A stretch of DNA of 64,000 nucleotides. It comes from Agrypnus murinus. Its lineage: Eukaryota > Arthropoda > Insecta > Coleoptera > Elateridae. Position 1 is the first letter of the stretch; each line of letters opens with the position of its first letter. The notes below the pieces were generated by a model that did not search any database, had not been told where the DNA came from, and saw only the letters and a list, made by a program, of their open reading frames with translations. This document shows positions 31,811 to 45,130 of the stretch, piece after piece. The stretch spans positions 161,240,567 to 161,304,566 of the forward strand of contig OV816026.1 in the NCBI GenBank assembly GCA_929113105.1. Direction: 5' to 3'. The position numbers and the translations under genes are program-made.

Positions 31811-33404
31811 AAATGTAGGCTTTTCGGTTATAGCTCATATTTGTAAGTTACGTAGAAGACGGACTAGAAAATTTTTGTTCACGAGCACAAATGAGAACCA
31901 ATGAAAAATGTTGAATATCTTATATAACTTATATTTCTAGGGGTTTAAAATCCGCATACAACAGCTGTTTTTTTAATTCGCTCCAAAATATTTGGGGTGT
32001 TTATTTCCGAGTAAATAATGGCTCTTGGCTAATACAATTATGCAAATATTCGTTACAGCATGTAATTTACAGCACCATTGTAATTTTTCACAATAATCTT
32101 AAATAGAATATTATTGGTAACAAAGGTTTAGATGTAATTGTTGTTGGAAATTATCATATACTCTTACACTCTATGAAACTGAAATCTACTAAAATAAAAA
32201 TAAAGTACGAATAATTAATGACATCTACAACATCAAAGTGACAGAATTTTGTCGAGTTTTGACAGAGGAAATAACCTAAACTTTAATCAGTCAAAATAGT
32301 AATTACAATAAGCCATGAAATGTCATCTAGTTATTCTAACGGTGACCAGACCCTAAGTTAATGTATTGAGGGACTCTAGTAATATGAAATGTGTATGTTT
32401 TTTAGCCCACCTTATTAATTAGAATTGAAGTACTAAATAGCCCCTTAAGATAGGCTTAATGGTTACCGTTCTTTGGATTCGTCATCAGGACCCTTTATGC
32501 TTATTAGAAAACACCACATTAAATATATTTGTCCAGGAACATGTAAAAAACATCACGATTTTGTAGCTCTAAAGGTAAAATTCAATTATAGTTTAGAAAT
32601 TCCTTTGCAAGTTTTTCTTTTCGAGGGCCTAGGTCTTTATATGAAAACTGTGTAGAAAGAAGATTAAGTGAATAACTCAATTAATACCTTTTTATCAGAG
32701 ACTCTAGAAGATTGTTTCGATTAGTAATAGGACAGTAATGCATAAAAAGGCAGTGGGCCAGAATTTTCAAATATTCTACCATAATGAACTACAACGTGAC
32801 CTTTAAACTTTAAATGAGATTTCGTGATTTCTATATATAACAGATTATGTTCTTCAACTAGATTCTCTATAATATAAACGGCATTCTTTAGGTAATGTTT
32901 TTGCCGTTACATAATCTATTATTTATCTCAAAGAAATGTACAAGCTTCAAAAAAAGGATTTAGGTACTAAATCACCAATTAAAACTCCAAAGTACTACAG
33001 AAGGCTGCTTCGTTATTTTACGTCTGTTATAGCGTTCTTTCCTAGCTTCCAGAACTTGTTATAGGTCTTCTTTATTCTATAAGTAAAGATAAACAAAAAA
33101 ATTTCTGTTAGCTATCAATAATCTTTTACTTCTATATGTACCACAAACGAATCTTTGATTTCAATTCTGGAGAAAGTGGTTACATTTTGCTTGCCCTTCG
33201 ACATACGTTTGGAAATATTAGCGGAAAAACGAGAAATGCCAGCAGTTGTACGGTTTAGATTTCTTTTAAAAAACCAAATATTAAAAAACAAAAACAACTC
33301 TTCAATTTTAAAAGAAATTTATACGGTACAACCTCGTTTCAATAGCAATAAACACTTCACACGGTTCAACTTTATAAGGCAAAATTAATAGAGATTTGAA
33401 TAAG
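31811..33404 (+). other. Intron sequence without recognised elements
   Basis: Nothing recognised except that the last part may belong to the Penelope-like remnant that follows. Confidence 0.4.
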
Positions 33405-33656
33405 AAATTTAGAGATGCCAATATTAGACCAGCTTACTACAATAATAGCACTTAAAAAATTAGTTAATAACAAAGTTGCTACAAGAAATATTCTAAACAA
33501 ATCAGCGGTTTATGAAATTCAATGTTATAAATGTATTTATAAATATATAGGTCAAACTGGTAGAAGTTTTCTCATTAGCTTTAATAAACACATCAGATTA
33601 CGAAAAAAAATAAAAAATCTTTTTAACATAAAATCACACTTGCTCCATTTAATCTA
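33405..33656 (+). pseudogene. Penelope-like element remnant, GIY-YIG endonuclease end
   Basis: A C-terminal fragment with the pattern of the GIY-YIG endonuclease of Penelope-like elements: KFRDANIRPAYYNNST, then after a one-base frameshift near 33450, SAVYEIQCYKC and IGQTGRSFLISFNKHIR. The Cys-x2-Cys before the YIGQTGR box and the following His fit such proteins. The reverse transcriptase part was not found upstream. The element is truncated and inactive. Other retroelements with a similar endonuclease cannot be excluded. Confidence 0.65.
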
Positions 33657-34009
33657 AAATTTAAAAGTTCTACACCTTGAAAATAAAGGTGTTCTAAATT
33701 GAATTTCTTGGAAGCATAAATAAAACCATAAAACGTAATAAGGAACTTATGAATGACCAGACGGACATTCTTCATTCAGATACTCTGGTAATACTTGTAA
33801 ATAAAACTACCGTTAATCCTTCGTAGTTTTGTACCTACAAAGTATTTAGTTATAACGGGTTGCTACTCTAGTCTTCACCTTATATATTCTTGTAATTTCT
33901 ATTAAATGTTCAGTTTTCTGACGATGGTGTAAAAACCGAAATCGCTATTAAGTTAATAAAATTTACTATTTGCGAACATTAGCTAAGTGTTTTTATTTAA
34001 GTTTCAACC

Positions 34010-35785
34010 TTTAGCTTACGAAATAATTATTAAAACACATTTTAGAACATATGCTGGTACCGAAAATGGTCATTTTTTAAATGGAGCCATTAGGTTCATT
34101 TGGGCAATCTTCTGCCCTTAAGGCATAGAAATTAAAAAAAATTCGTAGTTATTGACCTCTACTTTACGAAATCAGTTTTAGAATTCATTTTAGAACACCT
34201 GTTGGAACCGCAGAAAGGTCACCAGTACTTCTTGAAATGGAACTATTGCGTATTAAGTTTGAAAATCGATAGGAAGTATGCTTCTAATTAAAAAGTATTA
34301 TGGTACCACAGGTTTAAAATGCATAATAACGGAGCTAGGACCAAGTAACTGATTCTGTCCTGTTTAATAGTCTACACTCAATCTTCTGGCCTTGGCAGTG
34401 GAACTAAAATAGTTTTGTATATTTCCACCTCTAGTTTACGAAATCATTATTAGAACCCATTTTAGAACATGTGCTGGTACCGCATATGACGATAATGGTT
34501 TTTTTTAATGGAGCCATTGGGTATTAACTATGATAATCGGTAGGAAGTATGGTTCAGAACAAAAAGGTATTAAGGCACCACAAGTTTAAAATGCATAATA
34601 ACGGAGCTAGAATCAATTAACGGGTTCTGTTCCGTTTAACAGCCTAACTCAATTATTCGGATAAGCGTCTTGGCGTAGCAATGGAATTAAAAGAATTTTG
34701 TATATTTTGACCTCTACTTTACGGAGCCAATATTAGGACTTGTGATGGTACTGAATATTACGTCAACGCAATTTTTTAAATGGTACCGTTAGATTTTAAG
34801 TATGAACATTGATAGCAAGTATGATTTTGAAAAGAAAATTATTAAGGTTAATGTTGTGAATTGTTATTCTCTCCTAAACGTGATACTATATAAGATTTTA
34901 CTCGTTACTTTATGGTATCTGTTAATTATAAATAGAGTGCTGTACTACAGCAGAGGTTGGTCATTCAACAGTAAAATTAGCCTGTGTTAGGCGTCTCATT
35001 TTTAAGAAGCTGCCTTGTGCTTACCTGAACTTATAATTAAATTTACTCACATAACCTTTAATAATTTATTTGTATTAAACTAGTAATAAAAGTCCCATAG
35101 TTTCTACAAGTCAAATTGTACATCCTGAAATACATTTAAAAAGTATGTTAAATGTTGACTGTTAAACGGGGCAGAACCAGTTAATTGGGTCTAGCTCCGT
35201 TATTAAGCATATTAGACCTGCAGTACTTCAGTACTTTTCTATTCAAAATCACACTTGCTATTAATCTTAATGCTTAATACCTAATGGTTCCGTTTAGAAA
35301 AATCCCGATGACGTCAAGTTCGGTACCAGCATATGTCCTAAAATGAGTTCTAAAAGTGATTTCGTAAACTAGAGATCTAAATATACAAAACTCTTTTAAA
35401 CCCATGCAGTTTAGACTAAACAAAATCATGCTATCGATTTTCATACTTAATACCCAATTGTTCCATTTCAAAAAATCCCGAGAACTACATTGCGGTATCA
35501 GCACTTTTAAACAGTATATGAACCGTTAATTGATGAACCGTTAATTGGTTCTAGCTCCGTTGTTATGCATCCCGTGGTACCTTAATACTTTTATATTTAG
35601 AACCACATCTGCTATCGATTTTAATACTTAAAATCTAATGGTTCAATTTAAAAAAGCAACATGACGTCATTTCCGGTACCAGCACATGTTCTAAAATGGG
35701 TTCTAATATTGATTTTGTAAACTACAGGTCAAAATATATAAAGTTCTTTTAGTTCCTCTGCCAAGGCAAGAAGATTGTCCGAATG
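34010..35785. mobile_element. Fold-back-like element with tandem repeats in inverted arms
   Basis: The left arm (about 34010-34870) holds several imperfect direct repeats of roughly 150-290 bp. Shared blocks are GAACATGTGCTGGTACCG, AAATGCATAATAACGGAGCT and GACCTCTA(C/G)TTTACG. The right arm (about 35160-35785) holds the same blocks in the opposite orientation (e.g. CGGTACCAGCACATGTTCTA). The centre (34870-35160) is unrelated. Exact ends and target duplication were not resolved. Confidence 0.75.
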
Positions 35786-35953
35786 ATAATGTATAGCACT
35801 TAAACATTATATCGTTTAAATATTATTAGACGAGACATTTCTTCTCCCCACATTTCCAGCAATACTTGTCCATGTCATGAGAGCAATACGAGGGTGGTCT
35901 GAAAAGTTTCCGACCTAACAAAGATACAAGACATCTTTTCTTTAAATTTATTT

Positions 35954-36925
35954 TTATTTTTCTACATAGTCTCCTTGTAAGTCTACACACTTCTCCCAGC
36001 GATGCTCCCATCTCTTTAACCCGTCCAAATAGTACTCGGCGTTTTTCTCTGCAAAATAATTGTTCACGAAGGTGATTGTCCCCTCATTTGACGAAAATCT
36101 CTGTCCTCCGAGCGCAATTTTTAGATGAGGGAACAAAAAGAAGTCGCTTGGGGCTAGATCTGGTGAGTAAGGAGGATGGTAAAGCAGTTCAAACCGTAAT
36201 TCGTGGATTTTCGCCATGGCAACCGCGGAGGTGTGAGCGTCAAGTAATGATGCGTAGTATGCTCCTGTAATGGTTTTTCCTGTTTGAAGATAATCGATTA
36301 AGATAACTCCATGACTATCCCAAAAAACAGTCGCCATCACTTTCCCAGCCGACATAACAGTTTTTGCTTCTTTTGGAGCCGATTCCCCCTTCGCAGTCCA
36401 CTGTTTTGACTGTGTTTTTGTTTCGGGCGTATAATGGTGTATCCAAGTTTCATCTACAGTAATTAATCGGCGCCAAAACTCTGATTTATTGCGCCTAAAC
36501 TGCGCCAACAGAGCGTTGGAAATGTTCATTCGAACACGTTTTTGGTCTAACGTGAGCAAACGCGGCACCCAACGCGCGGACAGCTTTCTCATGCCTAAAT
36601 CTTGATTCAATACGTGACAAACACGTTCTTTGGACATTTTCATAGCCTCTGCTATCTCTCTCACTTTAATTCGACGGTCGTTTAGCACCATTTGGTGAAC
36701 TTTAGCGATGTTATCGTCAGTGGTTGCAGTTTTTGGACGTCCCGAACGTTCATCGTCTTCCAAGCTGGTACGGCCACGTTTAAATTCAGCTGCCCAAAAT
36801 TTCACTGTGGTAAATGATGGCGCAGAGTCCCTATACACAGAGTCCAACTCATCTTTGATTTGCGTAGGCGTATTGCCTTTCAAAAACAAATATTTAATGA
36901 CAGCTCGATACTCGATTTTTTCCAT
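35954..36925 (-). pseudogene. mariner transposase missing the second catalytic Asp (open frame)
   Basis: 323-residue open frame from the ATG at 36923-36925; an in-frame GTG lies upstream at 36943. First Asp in ITVDETW and third Asp in YSPDLAPSD are present, and the linker WVPRLLT is intact. Where the 349-residue relative has 26 residues ending in the HHDNAP box, this frame goes straight from SLLD to AHTSAVAMAK (near 36240). The in-frame 78-bp loss removes the second catalytic Asp, so it cannot cut DNA. It could still be made as a DNA-binding protein. The frame has otherwise stayed open, which fits either a young deletion or selection. Confidence 0.9.
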
Positions 36926-37049
36926 TTTCACAAAAACACTCACATCGACTCACTCAAACGATTGTCAAATAACAACTGCGCGTCCAAAATGGCTGAAATT
37001 TTGGTGAGTACCTGTCAAAAGATGCACAACTACATTCCCTATCTTTTAT

Positions 37050-38953
37050 CACGGCTTACTAGATTCATATAAGCTTCGCTTATATACGGCCGTCTCATTT
37101 CCAGTTTTTTCATTGTTGAAAATTATTACAGATTCGTACGTTAAGTTGCACCATCTAGCGGTAATTTTACAACAAAGATATTTAAAGTCAGAGCTCAGTC
37201 GTTAATTTTTAGGTTATACTTTGTCAATTGTGTCAAACTGCTTCCGTTAAAGAACGTTTTTTCGAATATTAACAGTAATTAATAATAAGAAATGTCTTAA
37301 CAACGATCAAATGTTCAGTAGATGATCAAAAACAGTAGGTACATTATATTACATTACAAAACGTTACATTAAAATTTTATTTATTATTTTATTTTTCTTT
37401 CAACGTCTTTATTTTTATAGAAACGCTGCCAGTCCTCAAATAAAATTGGTAAACAATTTAAAAAAGTTCCACATTATCTACATTAAAACTAAAAAAACAT
37501 ACATTAACAACCACTTTACAAATACACCTATTTTTATACTCTCTGTCTCCTGTCTAAGTAGTCAATCTTGTGGATTGGTTTATCTCGGCACTGTATATCT
37601 CCATGCTTTTCGGTATGCTGCCATACTATCAGTTTTTTTTCTCTATAGTCAATTCTGTATAGCTGGAGCAGCCTATGTTTTCTTTTACTTGGAGTATATA
37701 TTGCAGTCTAGGTCTAACTAGGATGTTCTTTCCTTCGATCATGCTTTCTATTATCATTTGCACCCAAATTCCATAAAGTATGTCCTATTAATCTATCTCT
37801 GCTTCTCGTGGTCTCCTTTATTAATTTTCTTCTTGTACTTTTTATAGTATTTCATTGTTCGATATTCTGTCAATCCATCTCGCCATAGACATCTTTCTAT
37901 ACTATCACAACTCAAAAGCTTGTCTTTGCTATTGTCCAAGTTTCAGACCTATATAGCGCGACACTCCATACGAATGTGTGTAAAAGTTTTATAGTGTTAA
38001 CTTGATGCTATACCCTTTAGATCAAGCATTCGGTTAGTTCAGAGAGGTTTCAGACTCTATCTTCTAACTACCTGGAACACTTCTTCCACCTTCTTACCAC
38101 AAAATCTGTTAACGCATGATACAAAGATCATTATTTAATTATTTGTATCCTAAATTCTTAAACCGCCCTTCAAAGTTTCGAAATACTTTTTCCGACATCG
38201 CTTTTAATTTATATCATATAAACCAAATCTTATATAAAGGTAATGCCTTATGAGTCAAATCTTGTCAGTTCCATATTTATTTTACTGAAACGATTGGTCT
38301 TAAAACTCAAGTAGATTTCATCAGCTCTTATATCTAGAAAATATTTTCAGTAATGACTGCCACAGTGAGATTTCATCATTCCGTGAATACCTACTTCTAA
38401 TCATAGCTTCAGTTCGTAGATCGTGCATTCTGATTATGTGTTTACATCATATGCTGTGGTAATTCAAGTGCTACAAAACCCAAATGAGAATGTGTAATTT
38501 GCGAAATATGAAATTGTACTTACTTATACTGTAGCTGTCATATAGTTATTAAGTGTTTCTAATTTAAGAATTGGGGCATCAGTAAACATTGCGTTAACTC
38601 AGTATAATTTTCTAAATTTTATTGTACTATGTAGGATATTTTGGTTTCCTAGTTCCTACTGTAATATATTTTTGGCATATTTATGCACATTATATCAAAA
38701 TATGTAGTACAAATGCCAATAAATTAATAAAGTATTTATTACACAATAGGAAATGACAATTACTGACATGACGTATAACCTAAAAATTAATTACTGCAGT
38801 CTGACTACAAACCATTTTGATTGCAAAATTACCGTCAGTGGACGCCACTTAACGTACCGATCTGTAATTTTTGGATCCTAATTTCAACAATGAAAAAACT
38901 GGAAATGAGACGGCCGTATATAAGCGAAGCTTATATGAATCTAGTAGGCCGTG
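37050..38953. mobile_element. 1.9-kb TIR element nested in the second mariner
   Basis: Bounded by a 7-bp duplication CTTTTAT (37043-37049, 38954-38960). TIRs begin CACGGCTTACTAGATTCATA (left) and the complement of CACGGCCTACTAGATTCATA (right). Similarity continues inward for about 190 bp on each side, with a nearly exact first 75 bp. No transposase was recognised. The 7-bp target site and CA...TG ends do not settle the superfamily (P-like and hAT-like are both possible). Confidence 0.88.
37690..37995 (-). pseudogene. Non-LTR retrotransposon ORF2 tail fragment
   Basis: On the minus strand, in several frames broken by stops: SVALYRSETWTIAK near 37960, then YRKMSMARWIDRISNNEIL near 37870, then KVQEE. 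This YxSETW...W-DR-N-E-L pattern is the C-terminal region of many insect non-LTR reverse transcriptases. It is cargo in the middle of the nested TIR element and is heavily decayed. Confidence 0.65.
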
Positions 38954-39016
38954 CTTTTATTGACGAGTGCTGCCATCTTCACGTTAAGGTCGGAAACTTT
39001 TCAGACCATCCTCGTA

Positions 39017-40603
39017 ATATTGCACCAAAAAAGCAGAAAAATTACGAACGCGATTTTAAGACTACTTTGCAGTTCGCACTTCAAATTCGTAAGGAACAAT
39101 GAAGGTTACCTGTTCAATTGCTTGCACAACGATTAGACATGTGCTCCATATGCAGTTGTGCATTTCGAGATTTGAAATTCTCAAATCATAATCATGTAAA
39201 CATGCTTGTTATTGTAGAATATACTTTTGATTGGTCTAATAGAAACCAGGGCTTTACGTGTTAACATCCACACCACCCTCGCAATACAATATGTTGTAAC
39301 GCATACATTTAGTAATTACTTATTGTTTAAAACTAAACATAAAATTTACTTTTCTTAATTTCTTCCAAAAATATAAAATTAAAAAACGTTAATAATTTCT
39401 AGGCTAAATCATATTTCAAAATATGAACAAATGCTTTCTTGCAATATAAACACATTTTTTCTAATAGTTGCAAGATATGCTTACTAGTTAAATACAGTAG
39501 GTTAGTCTAAAATCCTATTATGCTAAAATAATCACCTACTTAAGGAGCTAACTAGACAAACCAGAAAATAACAAAATGTTAGAATAAAAATTTCCTATTC
39601 AATTAATGAGAAATAATATAAATGTTTAGCGTCACAGATTTTAGAAAATAAGTTAAAATTGTATATAAACAAATTAATTATTACAAATAAACATTAGTAA
39701 CGTATACTGATCAATTCAACTATTATTTCCTTTAGAATCTGGTATCAAGCGATACTGATTACCTAAGGAGGTAAAAACAACAGTCACCCTTATGAAGAAG
39801 CGGTGACCATAGAAAGGTCGTAATACCAATCTGTATTACACGTGAAATCTACCACGAGATTTTACAACTTATACTGAATGTCAACAATTTAGATTAGTTA
39901 TATTTATGTTATATTGATATTGAAAGTGGTGGTAAATTTTTGTAGTATTAAATTATTAGAATAATATTGTTTGTTTTGAGCCTTATTTGATGTCCCTATA
40001 ATGTGTAGTAAGTATTGTAGGCAATTGAGCGGTATTAGAAACACATTTGATAGAAATAAATGCTATTTTCCCGAATGCTTTCAGTGTAAGTACGTATTGC
40101 TATGCAGTAAAGTGCATATTACTGATCAGTTTTCTTTCCTACTAACACTAAACATGATATTAATTTGATCTTGATGTACTAATAATTAAAAAAAAACGAA
40201 CAGTAAGCTTTTAGATGGGTATTTCTTGGAATGTATTTTACAGAAGCTAGGCTAGATAGCTGACTTATTGATTCATAGCTTAGTTTGAAGTGATTGTAGA
40301 GGTATAAAGAGTAATAGTAACTTAATAGTTCAATATCTTCAATAGAAAAGTTTCTCATTAAAGTGCACTTCATGGTCTTACTACGTCAATATTCTAGTTA
40401 ATATGTTACTACTTACTGCGTATTCTGAATATATCATAATTTTAAACTTATCATATTTCAACATCATTAAATATGATAATGTTAGGTTCTGCAATGCCAG
40501 CGCATAAAAACCACTCTCTATTAGACAAAAGTGTATTTACGTTAGGAAACTTAATACGTTAAGTTTAGAAAATTTCCTTAAAACTCTCTTATTTTGTTTA
40601 TAG
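39017..40603 (+). other. Distal part of the 26.6-kb intron
   Basis: AT-rich, no recognised element. It ends in ATTTTGTTTATAG, the acceptor for the next exon. Confidence 0.5.
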
Positions 40604-40748
40604 GAAGAAACACGAGAAAACGTAACAATAAGCGAGTTAAGTTTCGTACCAACAACGGAAGACGATGGAAAATCCATAACCTGCCGAGCGGAAAACCCTA
40701 ATGTAACGGGCCTCTTCCTGGAGACCTCTTGGAAAATAGACGTCGTTT
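40604..40748 (+). CDS. sidestep-family receptor, exon with second half of third Ig domain
   Basis: 145-bp exon, phase 0 at the start, one base over at the end, before GTAAGTG. It encodes TISELSFVPTTEDDGKSITC followed by RAENPNV: the second cysteine of the Ig whose first half ends at 14045. The ISxLxFxPxxEDxGKxxxCRAENP pattern is diagnostic of Side-family third Ig domains. It ends in SWKIDVV plus the first base of a Tyr codon completed at 51293. Confidence 0.88.
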
Positions 40749-41880
40749 GTAAGTGTAAACTTTAATATACATTTACATATAATAAGCCATTTTGTTGGAA
40801 ATATATTTGCATATACCCTCCAAATCCAAAGAATATTTAAATAACTTATTTGTATATTGCCTATGCCTATAATATTTGTAACATTACAAGAAATTATTAT
40901 CAAACTTACATAAAATCAACTGAATTTAAGAATATAGGAAAACTTTTTTCTATTTTTATAGACATTACCAAGCACATCCTCGGCTGTTAGGTAACTTTGA
41001 ACTTATTATTATAGTTATTACTGAACCTTATCGGCTCCACCCCGAATAACCCAAACATTAACAAGCTTAACTTAATTCCTTTTAACCACTCGTGATGTGA
41101 CTACACAATTCTAAAAGTTTTACTAAAGTATAATCAATTTACAACTTATATTAAACCAAAAATGAAATCTAAATCCTTTTAGTCTCGAGTCTACGAGCCT
41201 TCATATCAGCCTTAGGGCAATATGGCGGGCGTTTCTCTATAGATGACCTAAATTGAAGTTGCGGTATAAGATGATAAAAGTGGATGATGCTAAATAAAAA
41301 TTCTTTTTGCTCTAAATTCGGTAACATTGTTGTTTGTCTTCTTCTTTCTACCTTCCGGGATATCAACTAATAAATCATAATGAACTTTTTTTTGCTTAAT
41401 TATAATTAATGAGAAAGCGAGTGCTCGTGGGTATACACGGAGCATAAGTATTTTTGCTGAAGAGCTTTTGATGTTGATGAGCAATGTTGCATTAAAATAA
41501 AAAAGAAATACAAGTGGAATCTTAAAATTAATACAGTGTTTGCTGAGATTTCAATGAAGAAAAGGAATATGAAATTACAAAACAGAAAGGAATCTTAACC
41601 AGCAGCTTGTCAATGATATCAAAGGGAAAGGAAAAGTTGATAAGGCCTTATAAATCGTGTTTTTCTTTTTAACAGAGTTTTTTATTCAAATTGAATGTCA
41701 TTTATATTCTTGTTTAATATAAATTACGATAATTATTGTGTATTTTACAAAACAATTTGAAATTATAAAAATATGTGAATTTACTGAAAAACGGGGCTTT
41801 TTGAAAAAAAGATTTATAACCGAAAACCAGTGTTAAGTAAGTTACTAAGAAAAAGTAACTAAGTAAGTTATTTGGAGTTA
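40749..41880 (+). other. Proximal part of a 10.5-kb intron
   Basis: GTAAGTG donor; no element recognised before the hAT MITE. Confidence 0.5.
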
Positions 41881-41888
41881 CAGAGAAC

Positions 41889-42537
41889 CAGTGGCGTGCG
41901 GTGAGCATTTAGGCTAGGGAAGCAACCACGATTTTAATTATAATACACCTAAGTACAGGCGCGGATTAACGGGGAGGGAATAATCCCCCCCCCCCAATTT
42001 AGAAATAAGTTTACATAGAATAGAAACAAATAATGTTTGTTTAATTATTATTTTATACGGTTAAAAACAGTGTTATAATTATTAAGCTTAAAAGTTTTTC
42101 AAAGAAGCACTTTTACACTTTATACTTATGGAATTTGTTGACTATCATTCTTTATTTTAAAAAAACTACTACTACGTATCAATTTTCCGGTCTTTCTTAG
42201 CAAAATACCGGTACAGGTTGTTGTTAAATTTGAAAGATCTGGTTTTGATCTGCCTTTTTTAATAATTTGTAATTTCTCTCCAAAACTGTATGCGAAAAAT
42301 TCCTTATTAATAATTTACAAACTGAACAAAAATTCGTCCCGATTCGGCTATATCGAAGGTACTCGAACCTTTCACCGAAGCAGTTGAATTTGCAGTCGTG
42401 ACGATAATGCAATTTTAATGAATAATTTTACAATAACCATAATTTTACAAAAGTATTTTTGTTAGCATTATTTTTATTTTTAATAAATTCTCAAGGCAAG
42501 CATTGCTTCCATTGCTTCCATGGACCGCACGCCACTG
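41889..42537. mobile_element. hAT-type MITE (649 bp)
   Basis: TIRs CAGTGGCGTGCGG and its complement CCGCACGCCACTG at the very ends, with an 8-bp duplication CAGAGAAC at 41881-41888 and 42538-42545. There is no transposase. A run of ten or so C residues at 41985-41995 lies inside. A CAGTGGCGTGCGG motif also occurs alone at 10729. Confidence 0.92.
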
Positions 42538-42545
42538 CAGAGAAC

Positions 42546-45130
42546 TAAAAGTAACTGAGCAGTTATACAATAATTTGCACACTTAAAGTTACTTTTTTAG
42601 TCCACATTTCCTCTAATTCATTTTTATTACTAATTCCAGTCAAACAGAAAAGCAAAGCAAAACTAAACGCACAGGTCGAGTGATGAATTTCAAGTGAGTG
42701 CCGTTACTGGTTTTCTTTGTACATATTGCAATTTACTAACAAAAATTAAGAATGTATTGAATGACTCCAATGAATTGGTATTCAATAAGTAATCATTGTT
42801 AGGTTTTCACTTTTGTTAATAAGCGGCAATAATAAGGCTCTTTAGCCTACCTAAACATGTCGAAAACTTATAGCCTACAGAATCACAAAGGCTACTTTTA
42901 TATATATAAATACCTAACCTACCAAAATATAGCTGTGCTGGAAGTATCAGCTTGACCTAAATAACACTACTTTAGTTTTTTGCCGGCTAACCCCAATAAG
43001 TCGGAGAGGGGCAGTGTACTACAAGATATACAAGATAAAAAAACAAGCACTACTTCGTTTTAAAACAATTCTGCTTACTAAAGCTTCAAACTTATTAGAT
43101 AAACGAAGAAATAGATCTTTTACTAACATATAGACAACTTCCACAATTTTGGTCATACGGTGCATATACTTACAGGTTATAATCTGGAAAGCAAATATTA
43201 AAAGCACACAATAGATAAATAGTAATAACTAAAACTCAAACATGTAGTGAAATGTAAACTTTCTAAGTAGGGCTTTATTGTTTAATGCAAATTGTAAACG
43301 GTAATTATACTGATTAAGAACTTTAATGTGTAGCAAAATTAACAGAATGGTGATTTGTATCACAGCTGGTTGTAAATCTTAAAAACTACCCTATGACAAT
43401 TTCACTACTGGAGATCTCGCTTTAACTACCCCTTAAAACTAACATGCATGAATAAATAAATTGTATAAACATTTTATAAATATATATAAACATAAATAAA
43501 ATGACACAATATACATATACATACAGTTTCAAACAAACATCCCACTATTCGATGACCCACGGCTGATACACTACGGTTTGTACGGTACAAAGACAAAGGG
43601 GCAGAAACAGAAAAAAGACAACGAACAACAAAACCCAAAAGAAAAGACCTAAAGATAACACACCTTGTATATGGTATTTACTTTAAATATTTGCACAGAA
43701 TTTTACCTTTCTATAAACTGAAAGGTCTTTTTATCACAATTCCTTCAAGGTAACTGATAGGGGAAATGTTACCTAAAATAGAAAAATATTTTATGAGATT
43801 TTAGCACATTGTGGAAAATAAAAAAGGTTTACCTAAATGGTTAACACTAGAACCTAATCCGTCTAATTTGACGATTGATCACATATAAACAATCAGATGA
43901 TCATTTTGTTGGATGCGAGATTTTCTCCGCTAAAGCGAATTATATCAAAACCAATTTTCTAATTTATCTCACACATTCAACTTCTAATGCAAGCCAGCCA
44001 TTTTGTTATCTCCACTCCACTATTGAGAAGGCGCTTAACAGCGCAGGTGCGACTTTACGATAAACAGAGGGAAAGGGAAACCCAGTGACAACCAAACTAA
44101 CGGAGAAGCTTGGTTTTAAACAGTGACCGTCAAGCAATCAATGGGTTGTGAATTTCAACGTTATAAACTTCCAAGCAAAAAAACTGTAAAAAAACTTCTC
44201 ATCATAAATATTGCTTTTTTTCTTTCATTAATATAATTTACAATTACATTGCCTTATCCTTGTTATCCTTTAACGATCCAAATAAATACCTAATGTTTTT
44301 ATCTGCACCGAAATCTTATTCGAATCATTTTCTCAGAAAATCCTCAAAGAACATAAAAAAACTTCTTCTTGTACATTGTCATTTTTAATAACTGAAAATT
44401 GTACCGGCTGGACATGCTGCAGTAAATATTCATTCATATATAAATATGTCATTCATTGAGCCATTTACAAAAATTACCTGGTTTTGGTTGTCACATATTG
44501 ATTTGTGCTTAGTGTGTATTCTTTATACCCACATAGCTCTAACACCTACAATTTAAACATAAGATAGGGTAGCTGTAAAATTTTACTGCAGCTGTATGTT
44601 TGTCATTTTAAAAACCTCATTCATCTGAAAGGACTATTTACACTTTAGCAGATTATTAGTATATTGTGAAACGTAAATCTAAGTTTACTTAGCATAGCTG
44701 CACTACTTATTCTGCTTATAATAGAGCTGCGATGAGTAAACTACACTCGTTTCCAAAGGAAACTTTCAGAAAACATTCAAAATAAACTATTGGTTTATTT
44801 AATTATTATTACAGAACCAGTTATATTAAAAATCTGTAACAACCAATGAGAACTCTACAGACTACGTTGAATAAGGGGAATAAATAGTGGCAGTACAAAA
44901 CAAATACTTTTTTACACTATACATAGTACGATAAAAAAATCTCGGGCGTTTGTTTCTGGAGCGTTTTTTTAAATACGCTTGTGTTTTGTTTTTAAATTTC
45001 ATTTGTTTGAATGAATCATACCATTTTATACCAGAAAGTTAATTTCATTCATAATTTAGTTATGTAGAGGTCAATTTGCAATGGAGTATGTTGCAACAAA
45101 TCCTTTCCTATATGATACAGTTGATTTTCA
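42546..45130 (+). other. Intron sequence without recognised elements
   Basis: AT-rich, no exon or element recognised. Confidence 0.45.

Larger units (their letters stand above)
35889..39014 (-). mobile_element. Second mariner, internally deleted and split by another transposon
   Basis: TIRs of about 28 bp start CGAGGGTGGTCTGAAAAG at 35889 and, as the complement CGAGGATGGTCTGAAAAG, at 39014. TA flanks both (35887-35888, 39015-39016). Removing the nested element at 37050-38953 and one copy of its 7-bp duplication leaves 1215 bp; adding the 78 bp missing from the transposase gives 1293 bp, nearly the 1294 bp of the intact copy at 7954. Both copies have 65 bp between stop and TIR. Confidence 0.93.

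Noticed and set aside
38985..39016. A lone mariner end considered as a separate MITE
   Set aside because: It is the displaced right end of the mariner starting at 35889; the lengths add up once the nested element is removed.
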